Positions 1 to 7,692 are shown, counted from the first letter of the stretch. The stretch: DNA of 64,000 bases from Promicromonospora sp. AC04 (GCF_003058225.1 NZ_QBUG01000001.1:744001-808000), one strand, 5' to 3'. Notes: a model not told the origin generated them from the sequence alone. Numbers and translations: made by a program.

Positions 1-1
1 C

Positions 2-562
2 GGGCCCGACGTCGCCGACCCGCTCCGGGTCATCGTGGTCACGACGTTCGACCTCGACGAGTACGTCTACGGAGCGCTGCGCGGCGGCGCGGCCGGCTTC
101 ATCCTCAAGGACGCCGGGCCCGCCCTCCTGGTCGAGGCAGTCCGTGCGGCGCACGCCGGCGACGCTCTGGTCTCGCCGTCGGTCACCGTACGGCTGCTGC
201 GGCACCTGACCACCGCTCCGCCCGCCGCGCCCGGCCTGCCCGGCCCGGCGAGCCAGTCAGGCCCGGCAAGCCAGTCAGGCGCGGCGGGCCAGCCAGGCAA
301 GTCAGGCAAGTCAGGCAGGCCGAGCCGGGGCGGGCCGAGCCGGCCGGGCGGCAGATCCGCCGCCCGGCCGCTCTCGGAGCGGGAGACCGAGGTGGTCCGC
401 GCGATCGCACACGGCCGCACCAACCTGGAGATCGGCGCCGAGATGTTCATCTCGCTCAGCACCGTCAAGGGTCACGTGGCCGCGATCCAGGCCAAGCTCG
501 GGCTGCGCAACCGCGTGGAGATCGCGGCGTGGGCCTGGGAGACCCGAGTCGTGGGCCGCTGA
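2..562 (+). CDS. NarL/LuxR-family response regulator, 5'-truncated by the window edge
   Basis: The C-terminal 186 residues are visible. The reading frame is open from base 2 (GPDVADPLRVIVVTTF), so the phospho-acceptor half of the receiver domain lies outside the window. What remains is the end of the receiver (GAAGFILKDA, the conserved Lys region), a linker, and a C-terminal LuxR-type helix-turn-helix (SERETEVVRAIAHGRTNLEI and STVKGHVAAIQAKL). Such proteins bind DNA when phosphorylated by a partner histidine kinase, which should lie upstream. The linker (about residues 75-120 of the visible part) is unusual: it is a Gly/Pro/Ser-rich low-complexity stretch made of short repeats such as GPASQS and GKS. 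The family is clear; the regulon is unknown. It converges on the GH43 gene, with an inverted repeat between them. Confidence 0.9.
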   Translation, partial: GPDVADPLRVIVVTTFDLDEYVYGALRGGAAGFILKDAGPALLVEAVRAAHAGDALVSPSVTVRLLRHLTTAPPAAPGLPGPASQSGPASQSGAAGQPGKSGKSGRPSRGGPSRPGGRSAARPLSERETEVVRAIAHGRTNLEIGAEMFISLSTVKGHVAAIQAKLGLRNRVEIAAWAWETRVVGR

Positions 563-579
563 CGATCCCGCCCCCAACC

Positions 580-648
580 CTTGGTTGTGGGCGGGACCGT
601 TGCGACTACACGCCCGTTTCAGCCGCAATGATCGCGCCCACAACCAAG
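580..648. terminator. Long inverted repeat between convergent genes, likely bidirectional terminator
   Basis: Two 25-nt arms (580-604 and 624-648) pair almost completely. The outer 14 bp are perfect, and the inner part has two mismatches and one wobble; the loop is 19 nt. No U-tract follows, as is usual in actinobacteria. It lies between the stop codons of the response regulator and the GH43 gene. The arm sequence GTTGTGGGCG...TTGCG recurs in the inverted repeat at 36084-36147, so it may belong to a dispersed repeat family. Confidence 0.7.
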
Positions 649-650
649 CG

Positions 651-3600
651 CTAGACCGCCGTTCGCTTGTCGCAGTCGGCCTTGATCGTGGCGCTGGCGT
701 CGGAGACCGCCGAGCCCGGGAACGCGCCCGGACGCGACGCGGTCACCTGGACGGCCAACCGGTGCCCGACGTCGGCGCTCGTGAGCCGGAGCGTCTTGCC
801 GGTAGCACCGGCGACCGGCGTGCCGTCGCGCAGCCACTGGTAGGCGAACGTCAGTCCGTCCTTGTCCCAGGTGCCGGGCGTCGCGGTGAGCGTCGAGCCG
901 ACCGTCGTCCCGCCGCGCACCTTCGGCGGCCGCAGGGCCTGCGGCTGGACGCCGTCGTAGGTCAGCGGGTCGACGCTCGTGAGCGTCGGCACGACCTTCT
1001 TCATGGTCCCGTCGGCGTTGAAGGACAGCCGGTCGATGGTGGTCTCCCGGTGGGTCCCGTCACCGCCGGGCATCCCGAACCGGTGATAGGCGATGTACCA
1101 CTCGTCGGTCCCGGGCACCTGGACGATCGAGCTGTGCCCCGTCCCGAGGATGCCCTGGCTGGTGTCCTTCTCCAGGATGACGCCGCGGTAGGTCCACGGT
1201 CCGTGGACGCTGGTGGCCGTGGCGTAGCCGACCCGGTAGTCGGCCGACCCGGTGTCGTCGATCGAGTACGTCAGGTGGTAGAGCCCGTCGCGGTAGTTGA
1301 GGAAGCTGCCCTCGCGGAAGTCGGTCAGGCCGCCGATCCGCGCGAGCGTGTCCTGCTTGATCGACAGCATGTCGTCGCTCAGCTCGGCGTAGACCGGCCC
1401 GTTCGACGGCCCGCCGTTGCCCCAGAACAGGTAGTACTTGCCGGTCTGCGGGTCCTGGAACGCCGCCGGGTCGATCGCCTGGCCCGACGTGACAGCCTCG
1501 TTGTTGAGGATCATCGCTGTCGGCTGCGCGGTGAACGGGCCCTCGGGGCTGTCGGCCACGGCAACGCCGAGCGTCTTGCGGTTGTACGTCGGGTTGTGGC
1601 CGGAGAAGTAGAAGTAGTACTTCCCGTCACGCTCGATGATGGTCGGCGCCCAGGCGTTGCCCGTCGCCCACGGCACGTCGCCGTTCGCTCCGTCGAGCGT
1701 GAGGAACGGCTCGGCGGACCGCTCCCAGTCGGCCAGGTTCGTCGACTTCCAGACGTAGAAGTCCTTGCCGCCCCAGCCGGCGACGCCGTCCGTCGTCGCA
1801 TAGATGTAGTAGAAGTCGCCGAACTTCACGATGTTCGGGTCGGCGTAGAGCCCGGGCAGGACCGGCGACCGCATCTCGACCGCCCGCACCGTCCAGCTCC
1901 GGCTGGTGCCGTCCTGGGCCGTGACCGTGAACGTCTTCGGGCTCGACAGGTCGACCGGCCCCGTGACCTCCGGCGAGACCGTCGACGTGGACACGGCCTG
2001 GAAGGCCGGCTCCAGCGCCGTCAGGTCCGTGCCGGGGGTCACCGGCAGGGTCACGGACGACGTCGCGGCGTCGATGACTGCCGGGACCTTGAGGTCGGCG
2101 AGCTGCACGCCGGTGATGGCGGTCGGGTCGGCCCCGAGCTCCCGGACCTCGTGCGCGGACAGGGCGCGGTTGTAGATGCGGAAGTCGCGCACCTTGCCCT
2201 TGAGGTACTTGTCGGAGGTGTAGTTGGAGCGGCCGATGTAGTTGGCAGTGGTCCGGCCCTCGCCGATGTCGCCGGGCTCGATGGTGACGCCGGTCTTCTC
2301 GCCGACCTTGGCGCCGTCGAGGTAGAGCGTGGCGGTGCCGTCCTGGAGCGTGTAGGTGAGCGTCTTCCAGGCCCCGCGGGGCAGCGCCGAACCGGAGGCC
2401 ACCGTCTGCTCCGTGGACCAGTTCCCGCTGGCGATCGAGGAGCGGTAGTTGTTTCCGGTGGTGAAGAGGTACCCGTTGCCTGTGCCGCCGCCGTCGGTGT
2501 TGCCCAGGCCCCAGATGAAGTAGGGGGTCGCCTGCGTCGAGTCGATCCATACCTTCGAGGAGACGGTGATGGCGTCGAGCCCGGCCATCATGTTGTCCGG
2601 CAGCTTCACGTGGCCGTTGGTACCACCGAGGTTGAGCGCGCCGTCTACCCAGGTGGCGTCGCCGCTGACGACGCCGTCGTAACCGTGGCCGGTGCTGTCC
2701 GTCGCGACGGTGCCCGAGGTCTCGTCGAGGTCGTACTGCGCGACCAGGCCGTTCTCGTCGGCCACGACCGGCGTGGGCGGCTCCTGGACCACAATGCCCT
2801 CGCGCAGCGCCGCGAGCTCGGCCCCGGTCACCGGGATGACGGTGCCGTGGCGCGGGCTGGCGGGCAGGCGGTACGACGGCGCCACCTGCCAGTTCGGGCT
2901 CTCGAGGTCGGCGGTGCCGAGCGGGATGTAGCCGCGGCCGCCGTACTCGTCGACGAACAGGTAGTACGGCGAGCCGGAGGTGTCACCCGGGTTGGCCTTG
3001 AAGACGGTCGGCCCTTCGACGGCGGAGGTGCCGGCGTCGCGGCCGATGCAGGCGTCCATGAACGCCCACGCCGGGTTGCCGGGCAGGTCGACCGCCGTGA
3101 GCGAGTCGGACTTCTCCTGGATGATGTCCGAGCAGCCGGTCCCGCCGCCGCCCTCGTCCTTGGTGAAGCGGTAGTACGTGCCGTTCTCCCTGATCACCGT
3201 GGAGTCGATCCGCGACTCGCCGCGGTCCTGCCAGATCTGCGCCTCGCTGAACGTCACGAAGTCGCGCGTGGTCGCATACAGCATCCGGTTGTACGCGTTC
3301 CCGGTGTGGTTCGGGTCGTCCGCGGCGTACAGCTTCGAGGCCCAGAACACGACGTACTGCCCGAGCGACTCGTCCCAGTAGGCCTCCGGCGCCCAGGTGT
3401 TGCCCGCGGTGTCGGGCGAGATCTTCACGTGCCGCTGCGCGGACCAGTTGATCAGGTCGGTGGACTCCCAGATCTCGAGGTACTTGCTGCCCTGCCGCTG
3501 CGCGGCGTCCCAGTCGCCGTTGCGGCCGATCGAGAGGTCGGTCGCGATCAGGAAGAAGCGGTCACCCTCGGGCGAGCGGATCAGGAACGGGTCGCGCAGG

Positions 3601-4217
3601 CCGAGTGTGCCCTGGGTCGACTCGAGCGTCGGCTGCCCGTTGTTGAGCTCGTCCCACGTCAGGGCGTCGTTGCCGCGGCTCGCCGCGAAGTAGATCTTCT
3701 CGCCGGCTATCGAGTTGCCGGTGAAGTAGCTGAACGCGTAGCCCTCGTACGCCGCAGCCTCCGGCTGCTCCCGCACGGTCAGAACGATGTCGCGGACGGC
3801 GGTCGCACCGCCGACGGCGGCGGTGCCGGTCAGGGTGACCTGGGTGTCCCCCGCGCCGTGCGCCGGGCGGTGGACGACGCCGTCGGTGGCGACGACGGCG
3901 GGGTCGGACGACGCCCAGGTGACCGTCGCGCCGTCCGGCCCGGACGTCGGCAGAGTGAGGTGTCCGCGCACGTCGTCGGCGTGCACGACGGTCAGCTCGG
4001 CGGCCGCCGCGTCGGCGGCCGTCTGGTCCTCGGCGGTGGGCGCCTCATCGGGCAGGGCAGTGGCAACGGACATCGTGGTCTCCGTGGCGGCCGCGTGCGC
4101 GTGGGCCGCCGTAGCGCTTGCGGGGAGGAATGGGATCAGGCTTCCGAGCAGTGCCACGACGGCGCCTGCGGCAACCGCGCGTATGGGCAGGCGGGAAGGA
4201 CGAGTGCTTCTTTGCAC
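651..4217 (-). CDS. Secreted multidomain GH43-family glycoside hydrolase with two GH43-like domains and a LamG domain
   Basis: 1188 residues. A signal peptide (about 1-40) is followed by an Ig-like segment (85-148) and a first five-bladed-propeller GH43-like domain (about 155-470; RDP at 208, EGPTVF at 401). Next come a LamG/concanavalin-like module (488-690), a small linker domain (700-780), and a second GH43 domain (about 785-1085). This second domain has the typical triad context: ADPNI (Asp793), AIDPAAF (Asp916) and REGSF (Glu969). An Ig-like C-terminal module (1093-1188) ends the protein. GH43 enzymes hydrolyse arabinofuranosyl or xylosyl links in hemicellulose and pectin; which substrate is used here cannot be read from sequence. 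The GTG start is chosen because it gives a good signal peptide and has a GAGGT-like ribosome site. A LacI-type operator lies 17 bp upstream, which suggests induction by a sugar. Confidence 0.88.
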   Translation of the reverse strand: MQRSTRPSRLPIRAVAAGAVVALLGSLIPFLPASATAAHAHAAATETTMSVATALPDEAPTAEDQTAADAAAAELTVVHADDVRGHLTLPTSGPDGATVTWASSDPAVVATDGVVHRPAHGAGDTQVTLTGTAAVGGATAVRDIVLTVREQPEAAAYEGYAFSYFTGNSIAGEKIYFAASRGNDALTWDELNNGQPTLESTQGTLGLRDPFLIRSPEGDRFFLIATDLSIGRNGDWDAAQRQGSKYLEIWESTDLINWSAQRHVKISPDTAGNTWAPEAYWDESLGQYVVFWASKLYAADDPNHTGNAYNRMLYATTRDFVTFSEAQIWQDRGESRIDSTVIRENGTYYRFTKDEGGGGTGCSDIIQEKSDSLTAVDLPGNPAWAFMDACIGRDAGTSAVEGPTVFKANPGDTSGSPYYLFVDEYGGRGYIPLGTADLESPNWQVAPSYRLPASPRHGTVIPVTGAELAALREGIVVQEPPTPVVADENGLVAQYDLDETSGTVATDSTGHGYDGVVSGDATWVDGALNLGGTNGHVKLPDNMMAGLDAITVSSKVWIDSTQATPYFIWGLGNTDGGGTGNGYLFTTGNNYRSSIASGNWSTEQTVASGSALPRGAWKTLTYTLQDGTATLYLDGAKVGEKTGVTIEPGDIGEGRTTANYIGRSNYTSDKYLKGKVRDFRIYNRALSAHEVRELGADPTAITGVQLADLKVPAVIDAATSSVTLPVTPGTDLTALEPAFQAVSTSTVSPEVTGPVDLSSPKTFTVTAQDGTSRSWTVRAVEMRSPVLPGLYADPNIVKFGDFYYIYATTDGVAGWGGKDFYVWKSTNLADWERSAEPFLTLDGANGDVPWATGNAWAPTIIERDGKYYFYFSGHNPTYNRKTLGVAVADSPEGPFTAQPTAMILNNEAVTSGQAIDPAAFQDPQTGKYYLFWGNGGPSNGPVYAELSDDMLSIKQDTLARIGGLTDFREGSFLNYRDGLYHLTYSIDDTGSADYRVGYATATSVHGPWTYRGVILEKDTSQGILGTGHSSIVQVPGTDEWYIAYHRFGMPGGDGTHRETTIDRLSFNADGTMKKVVPTLTSVDPLTYDGVQPQALRPPKVRGGTTVGSTLTATPGTWDKDGLTFAYQWLRDGTPVAGATGKTLRLTSADVGHRLAVQVTASRPGAFPGSAVSDASATIKADCDKRTAV

Positions 4218-4233
4218 GGTGACCTCGCGAGAA

Positions 4234-4247
4234 TGTGAGCGTTAACA
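4234..4247. promoter_or_regulatory. LacI-family operator for the GH43 gene
   Basis: TGTGAGCGTTAACA (minus strand TGTTAACGCTCACA) is a near-palindromic CG-centred 14-mer. It matches the style of actinobacterial LacI/GalR-family operators controlling carbohydrate genes. It lies just upstream of the GTG start of the GH43 gene, so repression by a sugar-responsive LacI protein (not in this window) is likely. Confidence 0.65.
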
Positions 4248-4314
4248 GTGGCGTCATACGACCATCGGCCGGATCGTCGTGTCAAGCCTGCGCGGAGACC
4301 TTGTTGCCCGCCGG

Positions 4315-4356
4315 GAAGAAAACCCTTGGCGCCCTCCGGAGGACGGCTCGTAGGGT
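4315..4356 (+). promoter_or_regulatory. WhiB7-like promoter of the erm operon
   Basis: An A-rich patch (GAAGAAAA, 4315-4322) lies 3 bp upstream of a -35-like TTGGCG (4326-4331). A -10-like TAGGGT follows at 4351-4356. An A/T-rich element next to the -35 is the known signature of WhiB7-activated antibiotic-resistance promoters in actinobacteria. The spacer is 19 bp, which is long and fits a promoter that needs an activator. The -10 ends 8 nt before the ATG of the leader peptide, so the transcript is probably leaderless. Confidence 0.6.
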
Positions 4357-4364
4357 CGCCCGCG

Positions 4365-4415
4365 ATGAATGCCATGACCATGAACGCGATGATCAGAGAG
4401 CGTTCCGCCCGCTAG
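4365..4415 (+). CDS. Leader peptide of the erm attenuator (16 aa)
   Basis: A short ORF encodes MNAMTMNAMIRERSAR and stops with TAG at 4413. Its ATG lies 8 nt after the -10 box, so it would be the 5' end of a leaderless mRNA. Its last codons form the left arm of a hairpin (4400-4428), and the downstream RNA can fold into mutually exclusive hairpins. This is the architecture of a ribosome-stalling leader that induces erm when a macrolide or similar drug slows the ribosome. The peptide is Met/Asn-rich and then basic. It is too short for similarity to be meaningful, so the call rests on position and RNA structure. Confidence 0.65.
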   Translation: MNAMTMNAMIRERSAR

Positions 4416-4479
4416 CGGCGCGGAACGCACACTCACACCCAGCGCGTGCCCCGCGCCGCCGGCTTCCGCCGGGCGGCGC
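4400..4479 (+). promoter_or_regulatory. Transcription attenuator upstream of erm (leader hairpin, antiterminator, terminator)
   Basis: Three competing pairings are visible. Hairpin 1 pairs GCGTTCCGC (4400-4408) with GCGGAACGC (4420-4428) around the palindrome CCGCTAGCGG, overlapping the leader stop codon. The terminator pairs 4453-4463 with 4468-4479 (loop TTCC, one bulged G) and is followed by TCTTGT. The antiterminator pairs GCGGCGCGG (4415-4423) perfectly with CCGCGCCGC (4451-4459), using the right arm of hairpin 1 and the left arm of the terminator. A ribosome stalled on the leader would melt hairpin 1 and so favour the antiterminator and erm transcription. Confidence 0.65.
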
Positions 4480-4526
4480 TCTTGTGCTGCCCGGAACTCA
4501 AGTACCGACGACTTCCGGAGCACACC

Positions 4527-5447
4527 ATGTCGCGCGACCGTTCATCCCGTACGCCTTCCCGTACCTCCCCGACTTCCCGCAGCGCCCCGACCTCCCGCAC
4601 GGCCCCGACTTCCCGCAGCGCCCCGACCTCCCGCAGCGCCCCGACCTCCCGCAGCGCCCCGACCGACAACGCCCACGACTATCCGGGCGGCGCCCACGAG
4701 CTGGGCCAGAACCTCCTGGTCGACAGGCAGGTCATCGACCGCGTGGTCGCCCTCGTCCCCGCCGCCGACCGGCCCCTGGTCGAGTGGGCCGCCGGACGAG
4801 GCGCATTGACTCTCCCCCTGGCGCGCCTGGGCCGACCGGTCGAGGCGGTCGAGATCGACCCGCGCTCGGCCGGCCGGCTGGGCCGGATCGTCCCGGGCAA
4901 CGTCACGGTGACGCGGGACGACATCCTGCGCCACGCGCCGCCGTCGGGCACCTACGACCTGGTGTGCAACGCGCCCTTCCACCTGACCACCCCCGTGCTG
5001 CGGCGCCTGTTCACCCTGGCCGGCTGGCAGCGGGCCCTGCTGATCACGCAGTGGGAGGTCGCGCGCAAGCGCGCCGCCGTCGGCGGGACCACGCTCCTGA
5101 CCGCCCAGTGGTGGCCGTGGTTCACCTTCGAGCTGGACCGGCGGGTCCCCGCAGCCGCCTTCCGGCCCCGGCCGAGCGTCGACGCCGGGCTGCTCGTGAT
5201 CGACCGCCGACCTGAACCGCTGGTGCCCGTGACTGGCATGGGCCGCTACCAGCGGTTCGCCGCGGCCGTGTTCAGCGGACCCGGCCGGGGCGTGCACGAG
5301 GTGCTGGTGCGGCACGGGATCGCGCGCGGCGACGTCCGGCGCTGGGCGCGCGAGAACGCCGTCGGGCCGAGTGCACTGCCTCGCGACCTGGACGCACGCG
5401 CCTGGGTGAGCGCGTATGCGATGACCGTCCGGCGGCCGTCCCGATGA
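4527..5447 (+). CDS. erm: 23S rRNA adenine N6-methyltransferase (Erm family)
   Basis: 306 residues. This is an S-adenosylmethionine-dependent methyltransferase of the Erm/KsgA fold. It has GQNLLVDRQVIDRVV at about 60, the SAM motif region VEWAAGRGALTLPLARLG, the acidic EIDPRS, and the catalytic-loop motif CNAPFHLTTPVLRRL, which corresponds to N-x-P-[FY]. Erm proteins methylate A2058 of 23S rRNA and confer macrolide-lincosamide-streptogramin B resistance. The ATG at 4527 is preferred over an upstream in-frame GTG (4446), because the GTG lies inside the attenuator terminator while 4527 follows GGAG at good spacing. The N-terminal roughly 45 residues are a Ser/Arg/Thr/Pro tail made by an 18-bp tandem repeat that is not part of the fold. 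A promoter, leader ORF and attenuator lie upstream. Confidence 0.9.
   Translation: MSRDRSSRTPSRTSPTSRSAPTSRTAPTSRSAPTSRSAPTSRSAPTDNAHDYPGGAHELGQNLLVDRQVIDRVVALVPAADRPLVEWAAGRGALTLPLARLGRPVEAVEIDPRSAGRLGRIVPGNVTVTRDDILRHAPPSGTYDLVCNAPFHLTTPVLRRLFTLAGWQRALLITQWEVARKRAAVGGTTLLTAQWWPWFTFELDRRVPAAAFRPRPSVDAGLLVIDRRPEPLVPVTGMGRYQRFAAAVFSGPGRGVHEVLVRHGIARGDVRRWARENAVGPSALPRDLDARAWVSAYAMTVRRPSR
4571..4660 (+). repeat. 18-bp tandem repeat (5 units) within the erm N-terminus
   Basis: Five head-to-tail copies of GACYTCCCGCAGCGCCCC-like units start at 4571, 4589, 4607, 4625 and 4643. Each encodes a TSRSAP-like hexapeptide. The period is a multiple of three, so copy number can change without breaking the frame. 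The encoded tail is basic and probably disordered. Confidence 0.85.
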
Positions 5448-5504
5448 GACCCATCACGTGATGCCCAGCGGTTCGCCATCGGTTGGGCATGTCGATGGGG
5501 TGAA

Positions 5505-6113
5505 ATGGAGCCCATGACTCCGAGCACACCTCGCCGCCCTCGTCGTCGCTGGATCATCGCCGCCGCCTCCGTGGTCGGCGGGTTGGTGTTGCTCGGCGTG
5601 GTCGGCGAGGTGGTGCTGCGCGGTGCCATCGACAGCCGGATCGAGGCCGCCGCGGCGGAGCTGCCCGCGGGAGTCACGGTGACGCGGGACGACACGCCCG
5701 CGCTCTGGCAGGTCGCGACCGGGCAGGCCACCTTGCGGGTGGAGGTCTCGCCCGAGGCGCTCACCGACACGGCACGGTCCGTCACGCAGCTGCAGGGGCT
5801 CCAGGTCGCGTCAGAGTCCGGGGGCCTGGTCGCGCAGGTGCCGCTCTCCATCGCCGGCCGGGAGCAGAGCGTCGACGTGCTCCTCTCGGTGGTGGCCGAG
5901 GGCGGCCAGGCGGTGCTCCGCGCGGACACCGTCCGGCTCGCCGGGATCACCCTGCCGATGGCCGCGGTGGCCGACCAGCTCGGCAACGCCCAGCTGGACC
6001 GCCTGGTCGACGGCGTGGCGTTCCCCGAGGGCGAGCGCCAGGTGACGATCTCGTCGGCGCGGGCGACCGATGAGGGGCTGGAGCTCGGGGCCGAGGTTGC
6101 CATGTGGGGGTGA
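5505..6113 (+). CDS. LmeA-like/DUF2993 family membrane-anchored protein
   Basis: 202 residues: a basic N-terminus (TPRRPRRR), one membrane segment (about 16-42, WIIAAASVVGGLVLLGVVGE) and an extracytoplasmic domain. The pattern of the latter (SRIEAAAAELPAGVTV near the membrane, and LDRLVDGVAFPEG) resembles the DUF2993/LmeA family. In mycobacteria LmeA is a periplasmic phospholipid-binding protein needed for lipomannan elongation; the role here is unproven. A second ATG at 5514 is an equally possible start. It is a stand-alone gene following erm with about 57 bp between them. Confidence 0.75.
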   Translation: MEPMTPSTPRRPRRRWIIAAASVVGGLVLLGVVGEVVLRGAIDSRIEAAAAELPAGVTVTRDDTPALWQVATGQATLRVEVSPEALTDTARSVTQLQGLQVASESGGLVAQVPLSIAGREQSVDVLLSVVAEGGQAVLRADTVRLAGITLPMAAVADQLGNAQLDRLVDGVAFPEGERQVTISSARATDEGLELGAEVAMWG

Positions 6114-6204
6114 GCGACGGGACCTGAACCCGTGGACCTGGTGAGGCCGCGCCCCTCGGAGCCGAAATCAGGGGCGAACCGGACACCCGTGCCAGACTGC
6201 CCGC

Positions 6205-6603
6205 ATGGGTCGTCGGACACTGATAGTGGTCATAGCGGTGCTCGGCGCCGTGCCCGTGCTGAGCGGGCTCCTCGGGATCGTGGGCGGGCCGGGCGCACTG
6301 CCCGGTGGTGAAGCGGTGAACTCCACCGTTGACGGCGAGTACCGGTTCATCAACGTGTTCTGGCTCGCCGCAGGACTGCTCATCTGGTGGAGCTTGCGCC
6401 GGCCTGAGCAGCGGGCCGACGTGACGCGCGTGATCCTCGCGATCGCGTCGCTCGGCGCCATCCCCCGGCTCATCTCCGTCGCTGTCACGGGTTGGCCGCA
6501 CCCGGTGTTCATCGGGGCGCTCGTGCTTGAGCTGGTCGTCGTGCCGCTCGTGATCTGGTGGCATGTGCGGACGATCCCGAATTCCTCTACCGCATCGCGC
6601 TGA
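6205..6603 (+). CDS. DUF4345-like small membrane protein
   Basis: 132 residues with four hydrophobic segments (about 5-28, 50-63, 73-91, 97-116), resembling the DUF4345 family. It shows EYRFINVFWLAAGLLIWW and a following RRPEQR loop. The function of the family is unknown. A 51-bp stretch of this gene (6381-6431) is repeated at 6791-6841 at about 88% identity, so the locus has suffered a partial duplication. The C-terminal end (NSSTASR) overlaps a short downstream ORF. Confidence 0.7.
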   Translation: MGRRTLIVVIAVLGAVPVLSGLLGIVGGPGALPGGEAVNSTVDGEYRFINVFWLAAGLLIWWSLRRPEQRADVTRVILAIASLGAIPRLISVAVTGWPHPVFIGALVLELVVVPLVIWWHVRTIPNSSTASR

Positions 6604-6767
6604 GAGACAGCGCCCCGGAACCTTCGTCGACGGCGGAAAGGGAGCAGGAAGCCAGTCAGCTCGCGGAAATCCTCATCGACCGCGACCCGCACGCTTTTCG
6701 GGAGTCGGACACGTGGTGGTCGATCGCACTGGAGAAGATCCGGGAGGCATCCGCTCCCGCCGTGTAG
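6558..6767 (+). CDS. Small hypothetical ORF overlapping the DUF4345 gene
   Basis: 69 residues from a GTG codon in the +2 frame relative to the preceding gene, overlapping its 3' end by 46 nt. The C-terminal part (EREQEASQLAEILIDRDPHA, then TWWSIALEKIREA) looks like an amphipathic helical protein rather than a random GC-rich frame. No family is recognised. It lies at the start of a stretch of gene debris and may itself be the remnant of a larger gene. Confidence 0.35.
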   Translation: MACADDPEFLYRIALRDSAPEPSSTAEREQEASQLAEILIDRDPHAFRESDTWWSIALEKIREASAPAV

Positions 6768-6788
6768 TGCCTGGCGTAGGACCAATGA

Positions 6789-7019
6789 CGCATCTGGTGG
6801 AGCCTGCGCCGGCCCGAACAGCGGGTCGACGTAACGCGGGTACGCAGAAGATCGAGGACCTCAGAGGCGACTGCGCTGGAGAGTGTTCGCAGGGAGCTCG
6901 GCGTCGAGGACCGTGACACGGCGGCGATCAAGGACTCGGAGAAGGACATCGGGATGCTGAACTGGGCTGCCGACGGATTCGCGGTGCACCCGCATCACGG
7001 CGTTGGCCCTCAACCCTGA
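6789..7019 (+). pseudogene. Chimeric gene remnant: DUF4345 fragment joined to a HAD-hydrolase C-terminus
   Basis: A frame without any start codon is open from 6789 to the TGA at 7017. It begins with IWWSLRRPEQRVDVTRV, a diverged copy of residues of the DUF4345 gene 400 bp upstream. It ends with SEATALESVRRELGVEDRDT followed by AAIKDSEKDIGMLNWA and GFAVHP. The second part matches the C-terminal motif region of Cof-type HAD phosphatases (usually GDSxNDxxML), with Lys in place of the usual Gly. Two stops lie directly upstream (6777 and 6786). I read this as two decayed pieces joined by deletion. Confidence 0.55.
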
Positions 7020-7038
7020 CGGGCACGAGCCGCTTCCT

Positions 7039-7692
7039 TCATGCCACGCTTTCGATCCGGTTCTTCCGGCGCACCACTTCGGGCGCTATACCAAGATCTC
7101 GGAGCGCCCGTTCAAGATCCGCGCGTACGTCCGGCTTCCACTTCATCGCGTACAAGGGGACGATCCGCACTGATCTCTCGCCGTCGTCAACCCAAAGTTC
7201 CTCACGCTCGAACGTCTGATTCACGGACTGCACGCGGAATTCCGTGCTCACGACTGAGACGGCACCGGGAACTCGACGCACCCTCCAGCGCGGTCTGGCG
7301 TCACCGACACCCCACACCTCGACATTGTTACGTCGAACCGCGAGCACCATGAGCCCCCGGTTTGGCTTTACCCAGTCGTCCCCGGACGCGCCGTAGCTGC
7401 GCGCCAGACCGGCCATGTTCTTGCCGATCACGCCAGGCACCAGGCGGGCCCGAGGGCGGCGACGTCTGACGTTCGAAACCATCATGTTGAACCGACGTCG
7501 ATGCACTGCGGATACCACCGGGAGAGCCAGGCCTACCAGGACCAGGGACAAGGTGAGGACGACAAGGGCTGCCGTACGTGACTCAAACCGCATGGCGGCC
7601 ATGACGAGGCCCCCGAACCCGAGAACCATCAAGACGAGACCCCGGAGTTTCGTCCGGCGTTTCGTACGGTCGCTACGTCCTTGCCGTTCCAC
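7039..7692 (-). CDS. Hypothetical membrane protein, two TM segments
   Basis: 217 residues. A very basic N-terminus (MERQGRSDRTKRRTKLR) is followed by two membrane helices (about 17-34 and 40-62). A soluble domain of about 150 residues then contains several beta-like stretches (GLMVLAVRRNNVEVWGV, RWRVRRVPGAVSVVS) and a C-terminal helix (RADLERALRDLGI). The overall plan resembles small PH-like membrane proteins of actinobacteria, but no family is clearly recognised. The local DNA is less GC-rich than its neighbours, which suggests an accessory gene. Confidence 0.6.
   Translation of the reverse strand: MERQGRSDRTKRRTKLRGLVLMVLGFGGLVMAAMRFESRTAALVVLTLSLVLVGLALPVVSAVHRRRFNMMVSNVRRRRPRARLVPGVIGKNMAGLARSYGASGDDWVKPNRGLMVLAVRRNNVEVWGVGDARPRWRVRRVPGAVSVVSTEFRVQSVNQTFEREELWVDDGERSVRIVPLYAMKWKPDVRADLERALRDLGIAPEVVRRKNRIESVA

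Noticed and set aside
585-4238. 1217-residue plus-strand ORF opposite the GH43 gene
   Set aside because: It is an antisense shadow frame caused by high GC. Its translation is Arg/Gly/Val-rich without domains, while the minus strand encodes a full signal peptide and GH43 domains.
4446-4526. Upstream GTG start for Erm, adding 27 residues
   Set aside because: The GTG lies next to and its first codons inside the attenuator terminator, and there is no ribosome site. ATG 4527 has GGAG at good spacing.
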